Shown: positions 21,526-35,100, counted from the first letter of the stretch. The stretch is 64,000 bases of DNA from Strix aluco (GCF_031877795.1 NC_133971.1:9649973-9713972); one strand, 5' to 3'. Numbers and translations are program-made. The notes: generated by a model not told the origin, from the letters alone.

Positions 21526-24456
21526 GGGCTGTCCGGTGGCTCTTGGTGCTGAATTCCCGGGAAAAGCAGAAAGGAGGGGGGGGGGGGCGCGGGAAGCAGC
21601 GATTTGGGGCTGAAAAGGCAACGTCCGTCAGCACTGTCCCGGTGGAGGAGCAACCCAGCCTTATGTGGCCGTTTTAATTACATTTGACTCTCTCGTTTTA
21701 AATTATCAAGCCCGTGAGGTATTTCCAGCAGGTACATTTAATTACAAAACTGCTTCAGATGGATTCCGTAATGAGACTGGGATTGCTGGGAAAGGCCTAA
21801 AGGAAACTGCTCTGCTGTCAGATGGCCTTGGCTGGGACACTGAGAGCAGCTTCCCATCCCTACTCCAGCACGGGGTGAGATATTTGTGGGGGGGGAAGAA
21901 GCCATTTTATGGTTGAATCCCATCGCTAATGGCAGACAGAGCCCAAGAGAAAAACTGCCTGGGCTGCTTCTCCTGCCAGAGCTTAGGGCAGAGTTTCCTC
22001 TCATGAACGCCTCAGCCCAGGCAGCTCTGACCCAGGGGGGGTTTCTATCACTGAGCGTGGACTTACAGAAATACACCTGGAGAGAACCTCAGAGGGTTGT
22101 CTTGTCGATCCTCCTCCTGATGTGATTCACTCCGAATTTTTGATCTGGCGACGATAATGCCATTTTCCAACGGAAATCCCATGACTGCAAATGGGATTCC
22201 AGCTAAACAAGCTTTTAATCCGTCGCAGTCTCTACCAATCCCTCTTTATTAATCAGTGGCTTTTTCCCCCGTTCCCCTCAGTTTCCTGGCCAGCTTGCCT
22301 TTCGGCATGGCGGGGCCGTTCTGCCTGTCCTGTGCCTTCCTCGCAGTCGGAGCTGGGGGAGCCCCTGTCCTTCCCCAACCTCCTGCTCACGGCTCCACTC
22401 CTACAAACGAGACTGTCCCAAGGCCCCTGCTCCCCGAGGCTGTGCACATCCCCCAGGCTGACTGTCGGCATTGCTGTAGCTGATCGGTGCCAGAGGTTCT
22501 TCAAAACAGGGTTTGTGTCTCCCTTGGGTGCAGCAGGTTCATCACAGCCGGCAGGGAGTTCTGGTGGGATGTTGATCGTTATCAACACCACTGCCATTCA
22601 CCTTGGGGGTGTAACTACTTCTGTGTCAAATTCCATTTGTGAGGCATTTTAGGATCTTTCAATAATTGTTTTTAGGGGGTCCAGAGTCTAGGAAAAGGCA
22701 ATATGCTGAACGATGATGCATGGGTAAAATAACCAGTGAGAAATACTTATTGCTGTTCTGAAGTTGTTATTGCTGTTATTTTCTGGTGTGGCTGTGCTCA
22801 GAAGTGAGGCACTATATAAATACCGGTAAATGTACAGAACATTCACGGGGTGTAATGTATGGTTGTTGGGTTTTTTTCACCCTGAGTCATTCGAGTGGTA
22901 AAATTAATGAGCTCTGTAATTAGAACAGAGGACTGTCAGTTAGGATCCCTCCTGGTTTAGGCTCTGGTGTAGCTGTGAGAGAGCTTTCTGTGCGTACACA
23001 GCTTGCTGTGAAGGCTCCACTTTTGGCCCGCCAGCTGGTGACCCAGAGTTTGAGAACTTTGAAGCAGCCATTGACATCGACCCAAGTTTAGAGTTTCCCA
23101 GGACCTTTGAAAATTTTGTTTCTGTAGGACTCTCGTTTTATGGATTCGCACATCCAGACTGAAGGCACCCAGCATTACTGACTGCTCAGGAAAATGTATC
23201 CCCAATCTCTTTCCATCTTCTCGTTGCCTGCTAAATAAGGAGAATCATACTTCTCACAGAGATTTGAAAAGAGCATTGATGACATTTAATGAAAATACTA
23301 GGGAGGTGGAAAGAATTTGTTTCAAAAGCTTTAGAAAAACAGCAGTGACAATATGCTGAAATAACAACCATCTCACATATTAAGAAAGGAAAATGAATAG
23401 TTTAGTTATTTTTTCTATAAAGCAATCCACAGCTTCCATTTGGGATCCCATTTAGAGCTTCTTCCCTTCCTTAGCTGATACCAGGATTTGGCTCCTGTAA
23501 CAATCCTGTCACGACTGCTGTGACTGCTATTTTATATCTGACTAAGCTCTATTGATTGTCACATTCTGCCATTTCACTCCAAATCAATACTACTTATAAC
23601 TCCTTTTTTTTTTTTTTTCTCATCAATAACCCTACAGAGAATAACTCTTTATTACATTCCAACTTTCTCAAAAGTGGATCTAGCAGAAAATTTGCAGTAG
23701 AAGTGAACTCAAATGAACAAACCTTTCAGCTGTGAATACATCTCATTCCTCCCTGATGTATTTAACCCTGCTGATAACAAATCTCTCATACTTCAGCTTG
23801 TGGCGTTCATCTAATCATCTTTGATCATCTTGCTTTTTGCTATAATTCCACAGTGTAGGAAAAAAAAGAAAAGAAAGAAAATAAGGAAGTAGGAGCAGGG
23901 TGGGAAGGTTCGTAAGAGGAAAAATGTGGATGGAGCTGATGACAAGTTATTTTGGAGTTTTAAGGCACTGTACAGAGTTCACTGTCAAACCTCTAGTATG
24001 GAGATAATAGCTGTAAGAAGATATTTTAACATATATTTCAAATTCCTGGAATATCAAAATTGGGGATGGGGGGGGATTCTAAAAGGAGAGGGAGAAAAAA
24101 AGTTCATTAAGCTTCTGGTTTTGAGCTTTGTTCTGTGGCCTTAGAATTTTGTCCTTGTACCTGGAGGTCTCCTGGGTGCGTGTCTGCTTTCTTGTCCCAG
24201 GTCAGCGGGGTGAGCTCTGTCCTTCTGCAGTGTCTTCTGCAGGGCCCTGTGGAGAGGCTCAGGGCTGCCACACGCAGCTCCATGGGCTTGGACGGGGCCA
24301 TGGGCTGTCACCTCGTCTGGCGTCTTGGCCTCAAGCAGGGTCAGGACATCTGCCAGCTGTGTCAGATTCTGTGGTATTTTTATGTTGTCTGTGTCCAGTT
24401 ATTTGTACACTTTAACATTCAAAAAAACCCAAAGTGTGTCAACCATGATTTAGCAA
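21526..24456. other. Non-coding stretch, presumed intron or intergenic
   Basis: No gene recognised. Holds a T tract at about 23606-23619. If the CpG island starts a + strand transcript, this is its first intron. Confidence 0.4.
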
Positions 24457-24790
24457 TTTTTTTTTTTTTTTTTTTCAGAAGGCACAGAAGGGCACTGGAG
24501 CTTCACTGAAGTGCATAAGCGTGCTTTTATTTTGGTAGGGCTGAGCACAACCGGGAAGGTGGTGTTTTTGTGCAAACTGGGGCTTCCTGAAGAAAAATAG
24601 ATTGATCTTACAGCTTCTTTCTTCTCTCTGATCCTGGCCCTTTTGGTTTTGGCAGATCCAAGCATATACAGCCTTCAAGCATTTGTCTTTGTGTTTTAGT
24701 GTCTCAGTGGCTGCCGCCTTCTCTTCCACCTTGCAGGTACCCGTTCTGTTGCTCTGAGGAGTCTGTTGGATTCAGCAGCCATGGTGGAAG
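24457..24790 (-). pseudogene. Possible processed retrocopy ending in a poly(A) tract
   Basis: On the - strand the segment ends in 19 consecutive A (24457-24475), with an AATAAA about 50-60 bases before it. An 84-codon lysine-rich open frame (24475-24729) runs into the tract, and a further - strand ATG in a different frame lies at 24780-24782. This is the layout of a retrotransposed mRNA. I could not identify the parent with confidence; a ribosomal-protein-like basic composition was noted but does not align convincingly. It could instead be a chance T-rich tract. Confidence 0.3.
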
Positions 24791-27260
24791 GTGTTACTGC
24801 CTGTAGCTCATCTCCCATCTCTGGCGGTTGTCATCACAGCAACAGCAGCCAGCAGCTGCTGGCTCCTCAGCTCCCGCAGTGTGAAGCTGGCTGGCACACT
24901 CCAGCACGTCAGCGCTGTGAACCTGGGGGAGCTGAAGAAACACTGCACAGTTGCTCTTGTTGCCCCTTTGGTCCTGGTGTTGATCTCCAGCAAAAGGGAA
25001 GAGCTGGAGGCTCAGAGCTGCTCCTCTGTCAGAGCCCATGTGCCAGCCCTGAGCTGCAGGACTTGTCTTGGGGTGAGGTTCAGGCTGCGCTGAAACCAGC
25101 AGGAATTTCCCTCATCAGTTCAGTGGGGTCAGTGTTTTGAGCCTGATGTCTCCAGAGTGTTAGATGGGTATCTATGGCCAGGGTCATGGACTGAGGGCCA
25201 GCTTTCACTTCAGACCCTAAAAAATAGGCACTTATTAAGGTTCCAGTGAAGGTGAAGCGAGATAGTCTGCTCTGAGAACACTGAGTCTCCCCAGCAAGCC
25301 CGGTAGCGTTTGTGTACCAAACAAGTGAATTTAGTAGCACACGAACCTCATACGCATCACTTGAGCTGTGTAGAGATTTTTGAAAATGTATTCTTTCATG
25401 TTTGTGAGCACACATATGGATATTTTGGCACGTGTGCTAGTGGGGGGAGCGTCAATTTGCCGCGTTCTGACCGAAGACTTGCCATTAAGCCTACAGATAT
25501 ATTAATTGTGTATGATTGTTTTGGCTGTAAGAGCCAAGGGAAAACAATTCAGACATCAGCAATTTTATCAATCAGGAAGTAGGAATTCTGCTGGGGTGTC
25601 TGAAGAGCTCTTCAGAGGCCTGTGCTGAGAGTGGTCTGGATGGCAGGACTGCTGCAACTGATCTGCCTCCACGAGGAGCTGAGGCTTTACTCATCTGTGG
25701 GGGTTTGTCTCTGCAACAAGTGTCTCAAGTATGTGTGTGAAAGAGAATGACAGGGTGTTCTTGTGTCAGTGATACTGGAGGCAGAGACAGAGGAAGTACT
25801 ACTTGGATAGCATTATAGAAATTATTTTTTTGGAGCTCTACATCTCTAAGCAAGTTTTATTCCCCTTCAGTAACTTCTGCCAATGTTTGTGCCATTGACT
25901 GAGACCATCAGAAGCACCGTAATGGAAGAACCTAGGAAGAAATCTTCCATAGCATTGTCCGTTTTGCTTTGGTATTATGTTTTTGTTGGTCTGCTTGATA
26001 ACCTTCCTTTGATACATCCATAACTGCTTAAAACAGGAGATTGTTAGTAGACTTTGAGGAACTATTAAGCAATGAGTGTGAGCTAATAATTTTAGAGTGT
26101 GCAGGCACTAATGGTTCCAATGAAAGAAGTTCATGTGACTCACCAGGAATCACTGTTATGCTTCAGGTGTGAAATTGCAGGTCCTTCCTGGTGGCACCTC
26201 GTGTGCACTGCACACATTAAAAGGCACTGCTGACTCTGTCTGCTGTATCTTGTTCCAGGAATGCAACGACATTGTGTCTGCTGCAGCAGGCTGCCTTCCT
26301 CCTCCCCGCTCTGTAGACTTGCAGGCTGCCACTTACAGCGACAGGGAGTAGAAGCATCAGTGGAGGAGAGAAACCCTGCCCTGAGGTAACCTGTTCTCAG
26401 GTATTGTTTCAGTGCATTCAGTGGGGCAGTAATGCTAGAAGGACAGGGTGAGGAGAAGGGCAGCCCCATGGAGCCAAGGACGTTATCCATGAAACTGACC
26501 CCAGAAAGAAGGGAGGGGTGGGGCGAGGGTTTTTTAAGGTGTGATAACGTAATGCTTTTCACTGTCCCACTGTGTCTGTTAAGTGTTGTTGACAGTGTTT
26601 GAATTCAAGTGATATTCTTGTTTTCTTCCCCTAACGAGTCTGTCTTTTGCCCGTGACTGTAATGGGTGAACCACCCCTCTCTGTCATTATCTCGATTCCT
26701 GAGCTTTTTGCTTCATTTCTCCTTCCCAGCACTGGGGGGGAGGGGGTGAGTGAACAGATGTGTGGTGCTCAGTTTCCCTCTGGGCTCAAACCACGGCAAA
26801 ATTTAAGGATGGTATCCACCAAAACAGGTCAGAAAGTGAAAATCCACCAGGAGCTATTGTGATTTGATGTAATGTTTTTAAATGTTTGCAAATGGCACGG
26901 GACATTTGTCGAGATTTGTAACCCTGGCGCAACAGGGGGTATGAATCACTGCACAGACACTTGCTTGTTGCAGCATGAGTGTATCGAGTCCCAGATGGTT
27001 TTGTCCTGCTCTCAAGGCTAAAGAAGGATTTTCCTGCTTCCATGGGAGAAGATAGATTTTTGAGAGCTCTCTCTAGTTTGTTTAGAACAAGTCTGGGAAT
27101 TAATGTTCTGCTTAAACATCTCCATCCAGAATCATGGGGGGTTCCTCATACAGTGGGTGAAGAGGTGGAGGGTCAGATCTACACATGGGTCAGGGGCTGT
27201 ATTAACCCCCCGCCTCCCGCTGCAGGAATGACCCCAGGCAGAGGCGCTGTGAAACGAACA
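24791..27260. other. Non-coding stretch
   Basis: No gene recognised. Open frames near 24791-25140 occur on both strands without family motifs or paired splice sites. Confidence 0.4.
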
Positions 27261-27267
27261 TCAAACC

Positions 27268-27273
27268 TTTAAT
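27268..27273 (-). promoter_or_regulatory. ATTAAA poly(A) signal after the proline-rich gene
   Basis: The - strand reads ATTAAA about 155 bp downstream of the stop codon, giving a short 3' UTR. Confidence 0.45.
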
Positions 27274-27428
27274 AAATTAAGAAACAGAGATATGGGAAAG
27301 GGCTGGGGTGGGAGCGGGCAGGTGCAGGTCGTGTGTTGCAGGGATCCGTTCTCCACACTTTCTCCATCAGGCTGTCAAAAGCGACTGGGGGTGTGTGGGG
27401 CCCTTTGTCCCCCAGCGTCCATCAGGTT

Positions 27429-29025
27429 TCAGGCTTGCTTGACAGGCATGTTGTTGCCCTTGGGTGCTCTCTGCTTGCTGCTGCCCGCTTGCTGCCTGCT
27501 GTTGCTTGCCACCATGCTGTCCCTGTCTGGCTTCCCCTCCCACAGTTCTTTTGACTGTTTTCCCACCCGTCGCACAACCATGTTCTTCCTCTTCTTGGGT
27601 GGGGGGGAGGTCTCCTGCACCTTGGGGCTGCTGGGCAGCGCAGGGTGCTTGGCCCGCTTGCTGCCCGCCTGGTCTGATCCGGGCACCACCTGGCAGTTGA
27701 CACCCAAGGGCAGCGGCAGGCGGGTCAGAACCACCCAGGGGTGCCTCTGCAGCACCTCCTCCGTCAGTTGGGCCATGCAGGGTGGGTGACACTGGGGGGA
27801 AGCTGGGGGGCTGGGCAGAGGGGTCTCCCGAGGACCCTTCAGGGGATTCTCCAGGGGCAGGCGGGTTAGAGCCACCCGGGGCTGCCTCCGGAGCACCTCC
27901 TCCATCAGCTGGGCCGTGCGGGGCGGGTGATGCTGGGTGGCAGCCGGGGGGCTGGGCAGAGGGGTCTCTGGAGGACCCTTCAGGGGATTCTCCAGGGGAC
28001 TCTCCACAGCAGGCTCCAGGGCACTCCCTGTGGCAAGGACCGCTGCCACCCTGCCCTGATGCCCCTCGGGGTCTGGCAAGGGGGACGTCGCCATCCCTGA
28101 GAAGGGGTTGCTGTGCCCCAGCCCCGTCACTGATGGTCGCTGCTTGGGGCAGCTGCCCTCTGCCACGTACTCGCAAAGCTTCTGGAAGTGGGCGGTCGAG
28201 CAGGGGCTGTTGGGGACTTCAGGGACAGCGTCCTTGCCATCCACGGCGTCGAGCCAGGTGAGTGTGTTGGTGATGTCCACAGAGAAAGACAGGTCGTCCT
28301 CAAACTGCAGGTTGTGCCCTGCCAGCTCAGGAAAGGCCTCGGCGAAGTCGTCTGGCCCCAGCTCAGGCAGGTCCAGGGGCATCGCTGGGGTCTTGGGGAT
28401 GGTCACCCCTGCTGAAAAAGCCATCAAACTCAGCCCAGCCCTGGGGCCATGCAAGCTTTCCTGCACGCAGGACACCTGCCCGCAGGCTCTGCCACCCCCA
28501 AATCTCACCTTTGGGCTTTGTCCTGGTTTTTCCTTGTCCTGTAGCCAGGTTGAGCAGCTGAGAGCTGGCACTGGGGACGCTGTCCTCAGTGACCACCATG
28601 GCATTGTCAGAGGCCTCCAATGGCTTCTGGATGCTGCCAGGCAGTGTGTGGAGCAGAGGGGGGCCCTGAACCCAGTGCTGAGCTGTGGGGTACAGGGGCT
28701 CCCTGGGGACCATGGCCCACAGCCCCAGCCCCATTGGGTGGGGGGGCACCAGTGTCCCCACCACCACCTGCTGTCCCCAGCCATGGGCAGGGGGACAGGG
28801 AGCAGCCATGGAGTGGAACTGCACCCCAGGGGGGATCTGCACCATGGAGGTAAGTGGCACCCCGGGGGGGAGCTGAACCCCAGGGGGGAGCTGCACCCAC
28901 TGCCCCAGGGCCCCCATGGGCCCTGGCCCCCACTGCCAGATGCTGGCCTGGGGCAGCTGGTAGGTGATGGGGGGGACCTGGGCAGGCTCAGAGGACAGCG
29001 GCAGCCCTGGGACAGAGCGCAGCAT
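27429..29025 (-). CDS. Unrecognised proline-rich nuclear-type protein, two exons, intact
   Basis: Two - strand exons join in frame. Exon 1 runs from ATG 29023-29025 (MLRSVPGLPLSSEP) to 28509, with donor AAAG|GTGAGA. Exon 2 runs from 28411 (acceptor TTTTTCAG) to the stop at 27429. The product is about 500 residues. The N-terminal third is rich in P, G, Q and V with repeated VQLPPGV-like turns. The start of exon 2 is acidic and hydrophobic (LDLPELGPDDFAEAFPELAG, then FEDDLSFSVDI), resembling an activation domain. Two 47-residue tandem repeats follow. The C-terminus has a classical basic nuclear localisation motif (PPPKKRKN) followed by more basic residues. No DNA-binding domain was found. Both splice sites preserve the frame over about 1.6 kb, and an ATTAAA lies 160 bp after the stop, so this looks like a working gene, perhaps with more 5' exons (an acceptor-like TTTCAG lies at about 29071). 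Function unknown; a transcriptional co-regulator is only a guess from composition. Confidence 0.6.
27714..27995 (-). repeat. In-frame 2 x 141-bp tandem repeat inside the proline-rich gene
   Basis: Two contiguous units, 27995-27855 and 27854-27714, each encode 47 residues beginning LENPLKGP and ending LTRLP. They share 36 of 47 residues, including ETPLPSPPA, AQL and EEVL. The unit length is a multiple of three, so duplication kept the frame. The motif around QLMEEVLRR looks helical and amphipathic. Confidence 0.88.
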
Positions 29026-29103
29026 GCCGGCAGTGACTGGTGGTGGCACAGCTGCATCACTGAAGCTCTGAAACCCTTCGGGTGGTTTGTATCTGCCCCG
29101 TTA

Positions 29104-29111
29104 TGACATCA
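29104..29111. promoter_or_regulatory. CRE-like site (TGACATCA)
   Basis: A one-mismatch CRE about 80 bp upstream of the proline-rich gene's start codon. It is a short motif, so chance occurrence is possible. Confidence 0.3.
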
Positions 29112-32100
29112 CCCCTAACAACACCCCGTAACCTGGGGCCGGCTGTGAGCCGCTCCACAGGCAATGGGGTCCTGGACACTCCGACCCCTCACTCCATCGC
29201 TGCCCTCAGCCTCTGCTTAACCACAGCCCAGATGACACTGGGCCCTGTACCTTCACCCCGTTGATGGCTGCTCTGAGCAAAACCAGCCTTGTGACTCCCC
29301 TGCAACTTTTCAACATTAGTTGGCCTGCTATAAAGCTCCCCAGATGTAGGCACCAACTGCCCTTGTAGGAGGTCACGCAGGAGGAAGCTGAGACACAGGC
29401 TGGCTGATGCCAGTGATGAAGCCGCAACTACTCTGTCCCTGCCATATCTGCTGCCAATTTGGAGGGATGGAAGGTGCCGCCTGGGGCTAAGATGAGGAGA
29501 GTGGGGGGACAGGGAGCCCTGTCCTGACTCCTCACTTGCTTCACTCATGGCCAACTGCTTTTCCTCTGTGCCAGGATGGAGAGCACAGCGGGGACTGGAG
29601 GGCATTGGTCCCCCAGGAGCTGTGTGGGATCCTGGGGTGTCACTGAACAGGGGGTCTCTGCCTGCAGGTACCCGAGCTGGAGAAAGCCACGGTCCCTATA
29701 CACCAGTCGGAGTGTGTGATGGGCATAATCCGGGCCCTCCAGAAGCAGGGATGGACAGGCTGAAGGGACTGGCCCTGTTTGGCTCCGGCTGTGGTGGGGC
29801 TGGCCCAGCTGAGAGCAGGCGATGCATCGGCCTCACACTCGGTCCTTGTCTTCAGCTGCCTCTGCCCTCCTCAGCCTCCCCTCTGTGGCCTGGCTGCTCC
29901 TGACCCATGTGCAAGGAAGCACCTTCTGCCCGTTTTGCAGCTGGAGAGAGAGAAGCCCCAGGCGAGAGGGAAGACTGGGCTGTTACTCCTGTTGAGGTGC
30001 AGGCTGGTGGCCTGGCAGGGCCCTTCCCTGGTGTGCAAGCTGTAAATATGAGCCAGTCCCCAGACAACCCCCTCCACCCACAGCAGTAAATCAGCAGGAT
30101 TAAGCCATTTGGTGCTGCTGAGAGTGCTGAGGTGGGACAGGTTCTGGCCATCTCAGATGAGGACATCTGCTTCATGGCTGGCAGCAGCGTCAACCTTCAT
30201 CACTGCTGTGCCCCGCTGCAGGTCAGCACCCTCACCTGAGCCGTGCCGACGTGGGGCTTGCATCCTCGCAGGCCGCAGCACCCTTGGCCAGCTCTGGCAA
30301 AGGCAGAGCGCGCTGGGTCACGTGCAGATTTGCTCTTCTCTTGCCTTCCAGGACGTTTCTGACTCCCACGTGCCGCTGGGCAGGTTGGGGTGCAAGGGCA
30401 GACGCTGCCCCACTTTGCACAGGGAGTCAAAGCTGTTGTTTTTACTGTTGTCAATTCTGCTTGTGTTCCGTGTTTGTGTTCTCAGTCTCTGGGGCTCCTG
30501 TTATCCTCTGCCTCCCCCATTTGCCCAGCCTGGCCACTCCGGCTTGTTCTCTCTCGGTGCAGCTCTGGGCCAGCCCACAGCCCACTGAAGAAGCCTTCTC
30601 CTGGCCTTGCTGCTTCTCCTTGGAACACCCACACCCCACAGCTTGCTGGCGCTGATGCTGCTCTCTCCCAGCTGAGCCCGATGACCAGCGCCTGCTGTGG
30701 GTTGGCAGTGGGAGCTGCTGCATTGATTCCCCACGGCGAGCCTGTGCTGGGGTCAGTGTGACACATGCGGCTTGTTTTTGGGAAGAGCTGGTGCTGGAGA
30801 CACAGGAGAGCTGCCTTTGGGAGAGCCTTTTTCTGTTTCCGGGCTACAACACTGGCATTTTATTGTCCTTACAGATGTCCTCAATAACTGTTGTGTTACC
30901 ACTGAGGATGAAGAAGACAGTGGGTGCTACTTTGTAAGGCACCGCTGTTTGGCACTGTGTTTTTCGTCCCTGTCACCCATCATCAGGAGGTTGTACTGGC
31001 TCGTGTGAACCAGTACAAATTACGCATTTGTTTTCTTGTTTGGGCTACTGTCTTGATTGTCTCTCCAACCTGCTGTCATCATGGAAAAGATAAAGTACGT
31101 TACTACGGTGTATTAAAACCCAGAAAAAACCCCATCTCATCTTTTGATAATACTTTTTTCTTAGTTCTCTTGTGGGGCTTGTATTTTGCGTAATGTCACA
31201 GATTTATTTAGATATATATTCATATATTAATATATTTATATATTCACATGTCCACATGTTATTATTCCAGATTGTCCTTTAACAAACATCGGCAATTTTC
31301 TCACTGGGAATTTTTCCAGATGAAGTTTCCCAGTGAACCATCCAGCCATTCGTATACAGACCCACGCTCAAGCTTTAATAAGTTTCTATTTATCCTGCTT
31401 AAAAACACACATCTCCAGACAAAAGAGACTGATGGGCACATGAAAGACCACTTTAATCTCCTTCCCAAGCCAGCATGGCTATAAGAACTGGAGCATGTTT
31501 AGCTCAGGTTGCGGGAAGCCTTGGAAAGGTACTTTCCAAAATGCTGCTGTCTATGAGAACATTCCTTATGAATGACTTGGTGAGAGAAGGATCAATCTCT
31601 GCAGCTGATGCTGGGAGCAATTGATAGCTGAGCTCAGTGGAAGCTGGTAGCCAATGTGCCTGCAAACTGTGGTAGGTGGGGCACTTACAAGGCAAAACCA
31701 AGCAAAACACTTCTGCCTGTTAAGCTGGTATGAAATGCGTATACTGTCAGTCTTGTGAAGTCACACAGATCTGTCTGCTGTTTGGAAAGCGAGTCACTGA
31801 TTAGAGACAGGGGCCAGGACCTGCAGGGATCCAGATCCAGTACTGGAACAAGTGGAAACCATAAACAGTTCAGAATTTTTAAGAGCATGTTGTGATCATC
31901 ACTACGCACACACTGACTTATACTGACTTTTTTTTTGGTACTTGGAAATCATATAAAATCTTTTAAAAGGAAAAAAAAAATCTCTTACTGAAAGCTGTTA
32001 ACTTTTCCATCTTGAAAATATTATCCTCCTTTTTTTCTTCTTAGTCATAATTTCTCCTTCCTCAGGCTTGTCTTAGCCACTCTCTCCCTCCCACTTTCTT

Positions 32101-35100
32101 TCTCTCTTGGTGACTGACAGGTTTCAGGAATGAACTCCAGAGGAGTCTGAAAGAAAAAAATCTCTTCCAGATTGGCTATTTTTCGATTAAGTCCTGGAAA
32201 TGTATCTTGCAGGCAGTTCAGAAGACTGGCTATCCTTCATCTCTGTGTTCTCCTTTCAGCTGCAGTTCCAGGTAGTCATAATCAGAAGCTGTCAGTGAAC
32301 TGAGTCAGCATCATGTTCTTGAGTATCCATGCTCAGGACTGATTTTTGCAGCACAAGTTCACCCTTGCCAAAAGGAGATGTTCTGAACAAACACACCCCT
32401 TTCTTCCATTCTTCCATCACTTGGGTTTTTTTGTGTGTTGTTTTTGTTGGGTTTTTTTGTTTGGTTTTTTTTTTTCCTTAAGAACATACGAGTTTCCTTC
32501 TTGATTCAAATCCTCTCTTAAAGTGACCTAAGTAACCCACCCTCTGTTTTCACAGCCAATGGTGGGATTCCAGCATCTTTTCTCTCGGCATCATCCACAT
32601 AGCAGCTCTATTTGTCTCCCGCAGCTTGTTCCTTCTGAAGAGCCCAACTCAGTCTGCAGCAACAGCCTTAAAATATACCTCTTTATCTCCTCTTATCCAT
32701 TCCCCACCCCTTCCAGTAAAAATCCCACGGAGCGAAGAGACCCCCTTTTGTATTCCAGCATCAGCTTTCTCCCCTGATTTGTGACAGAGGCAGGAGAGAA
32801 GGTAGCAAACTCAAAATATTAAATCAGCTGAGTCAAAAATTAACCCATCATCTACACCATCACATGTCAAAACTTTGATTGGCTTCGAGAAGCTGAGAAA
32901 CCAGAAGTCTGTGTATAAAATGAGAACACGAACAGTCCACCAATGTTTCCATATAGGAAAATTGTGCTCCAGAAGAGAGGAGTTACACCCTGGGTCCTAA
33001 AATAAAGGGAATAGTGCAAAGAGGACAGGGAAGACTGAAACAGAACATGAGGAGTGAACAGATGGCTAAAAGGCAAGCAGTGTAACCGCCTTTCGCCTAT
33101 TGGAAGAGAAGGGCCATCTCTACTGCTGCCTCCTGCACCATGAACAGCAACAATGAGCATCATGTGTTCAGGCATCTGGATCCAAAAAGCGATATACGTG
33201 TAATTCCTGCCCCAGGGTCACAGGAAAGCAGGCCCCTGCCTCAACAGAGACAGGTGAGAAAAGGAAGGGGCACACATGCAGCTGTACCCCAAGTGCTTCC
33301 TGGAGAGGTGTCACCTACAAAAACATCTCCACTACCCCCAGGTCCAACCCAGCCGAGAATCAAATGAGACATCAAGCACCTGCCCAACGTAGAATAAGCC
33401 TGACACAAAGGAGACAAAGCAAATTTATTGCCCATCCTAACTGTCTGACAGTTTAAATGAATACTTACAGATAATAAACTACAGTGCAAATTAAAGCTTG
33501 CCTTACAGAGATTGTAAACTGCTCAGCAGACTTGGACTGGCAACGAGAGAAGGAAGAGAAAATAGAACTCAATACAAAACCTTTTAATTAATATCTTCCT
33601 CAGATAGCAGAGCACAAAAGATTCAATATTCATGCTCATCTATCTCTGGGCAGTTACATAAGACATTTCAGACGTGTAACAAGCTCGGGGCGGGGGGGAA
33701 CAGGACAAACAGTACGTGACACACGTTTCAATAGTTCTGAGTTAGTTCCTCTGTTTAGTCTAATACTTCTGGTCACAATCACACAATTCTGTTATGTCAG
33801 CTGAAGAAGCCACTCAATAACACGAACATAACTCAGTTTCAGGTTTTATTTCTGTAAAGAGAAGCAGACTTGACGGTTGTCAATAGGCAATATCTAAATG
33901 AAACAAATGAAACAATATACAGCAACAGTTCCTATTCATTCCACATTCTCGATTTAGAGAGTTTATGGTGGGTCTGTGGCAAAGTCAGGAATGGAACAAA
34001 GTTCTTCTTCAAAGAAAAAAGAACTTCTTCAAAGTGCCAGTTTTCCACCTTGGTTACAGAATAACCATCAGACAGACTTCACAAAGTCTGTAGATGAGCC
34101 ACCAGGTAACATTCCAGTGGACTAATTTGTTTGGGGAAAACAACAGAAGACAAAGGAAGTGGTCAGTTCTTGTAGGCAAAAAAAGAAAAACAAAAGAAAG
34201 GAATGGTGACTGTGTGTACCTTACCTGCTGTGGAGGCTGGATCATCTTTTCAAGGATGGTGACTCTGGGTGTGGCACATGCAAAGGGATGCTTTAACATT
34301 GCCCACGACTGTATCCCACAAACAGTTCTGGAGTGTTTGATGTATTGTCCAAAGTGGGTTTCCTTAGAGCTGCTGCAGTAAAGGTGTTTGGCAAGCCTAA
34401 GACCCATCAGACAAACAACAGAAGAAAAGGCTATGAGGTAGTTTACTTGTAATTACATTCAGGATGGTGAATGAGGGGTCACAGCTGCTGCTGAGAATGG
34501 AATCAGATAGGATTCTTTCCAGAAAAAGAGGCAACTCTTTAATGTGACACCACAGTAAAACCAAGTGTGCTATCCTATAGCAGTGGCCTTGGCATTTGTT
34601 CTTTCTAAGCAAGAAATTGCTGGGGAGAATGGGATGTGCTCAAACAGCAAGAGACTGTCCTTTCAGGATCTACTGCTGTGGAGCTGGTTGGCTTTTTGGA
34701 GCTCTTTGGGGAAGCAGCGGAGCTACTGTACGTATAGGCTTGACACAGCAGTTTACAGCTTTCATGTCAAATTGTAAATGAAGACTTACTGCCACGTGCA
34801 AGTTCAACGACGCTCCTCAGTCACACATGGGTGTTTTTAACAGTTGTGAGGCTGCAGCAGGCAGACCAATATTACTGCTAGGATTGTTTCCCGAAATAAG
34901 GGGCTTTGAGGATGATTTTGTTATTTTTTCCCATTTGCAATTCTCAGACATGAAAAGTTAACACGGTCTGGAAGACTTTTTTCTGGCACATACAAGTTTG
35001 GAACACTTTTGTGCATTCTCAGCAGTCCCTCCCAGATCTACCACCTGTTCTGTAATTCTGTGTATAGTCTGGGTATAGTTCTTTTCCATAGGGGCAGCAT

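Noticed and set aside
21102-21677. 191-codon frame and longer - strand frames across the CpG island
   Set aside because: High GC depletes stop codons on both strands; no motif and the splice donor at 21423 would cut the frame.
24475-24729. Reading the - strand frame as a ribosomal protein (RPL23A-like) pseudogene
   Set aside because: Only compositional resemblance; the C-terminus expected next to a poly(A) tail is missing, so the parent is left unnamed.
29189-29605. 138-codon - strand frame upstream of the proline-rich gene
   Set aside because: Could be a 5' exon, but the phase for joining to the acceptor near 29071 does not fit this frame and no motif supports it.
34230-34350. - strand exon-like segment (AMLKHPFACATPRVT) ending in a GTAAGG donor
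   Set aside because: No family match and no partner exon; treated as chance.
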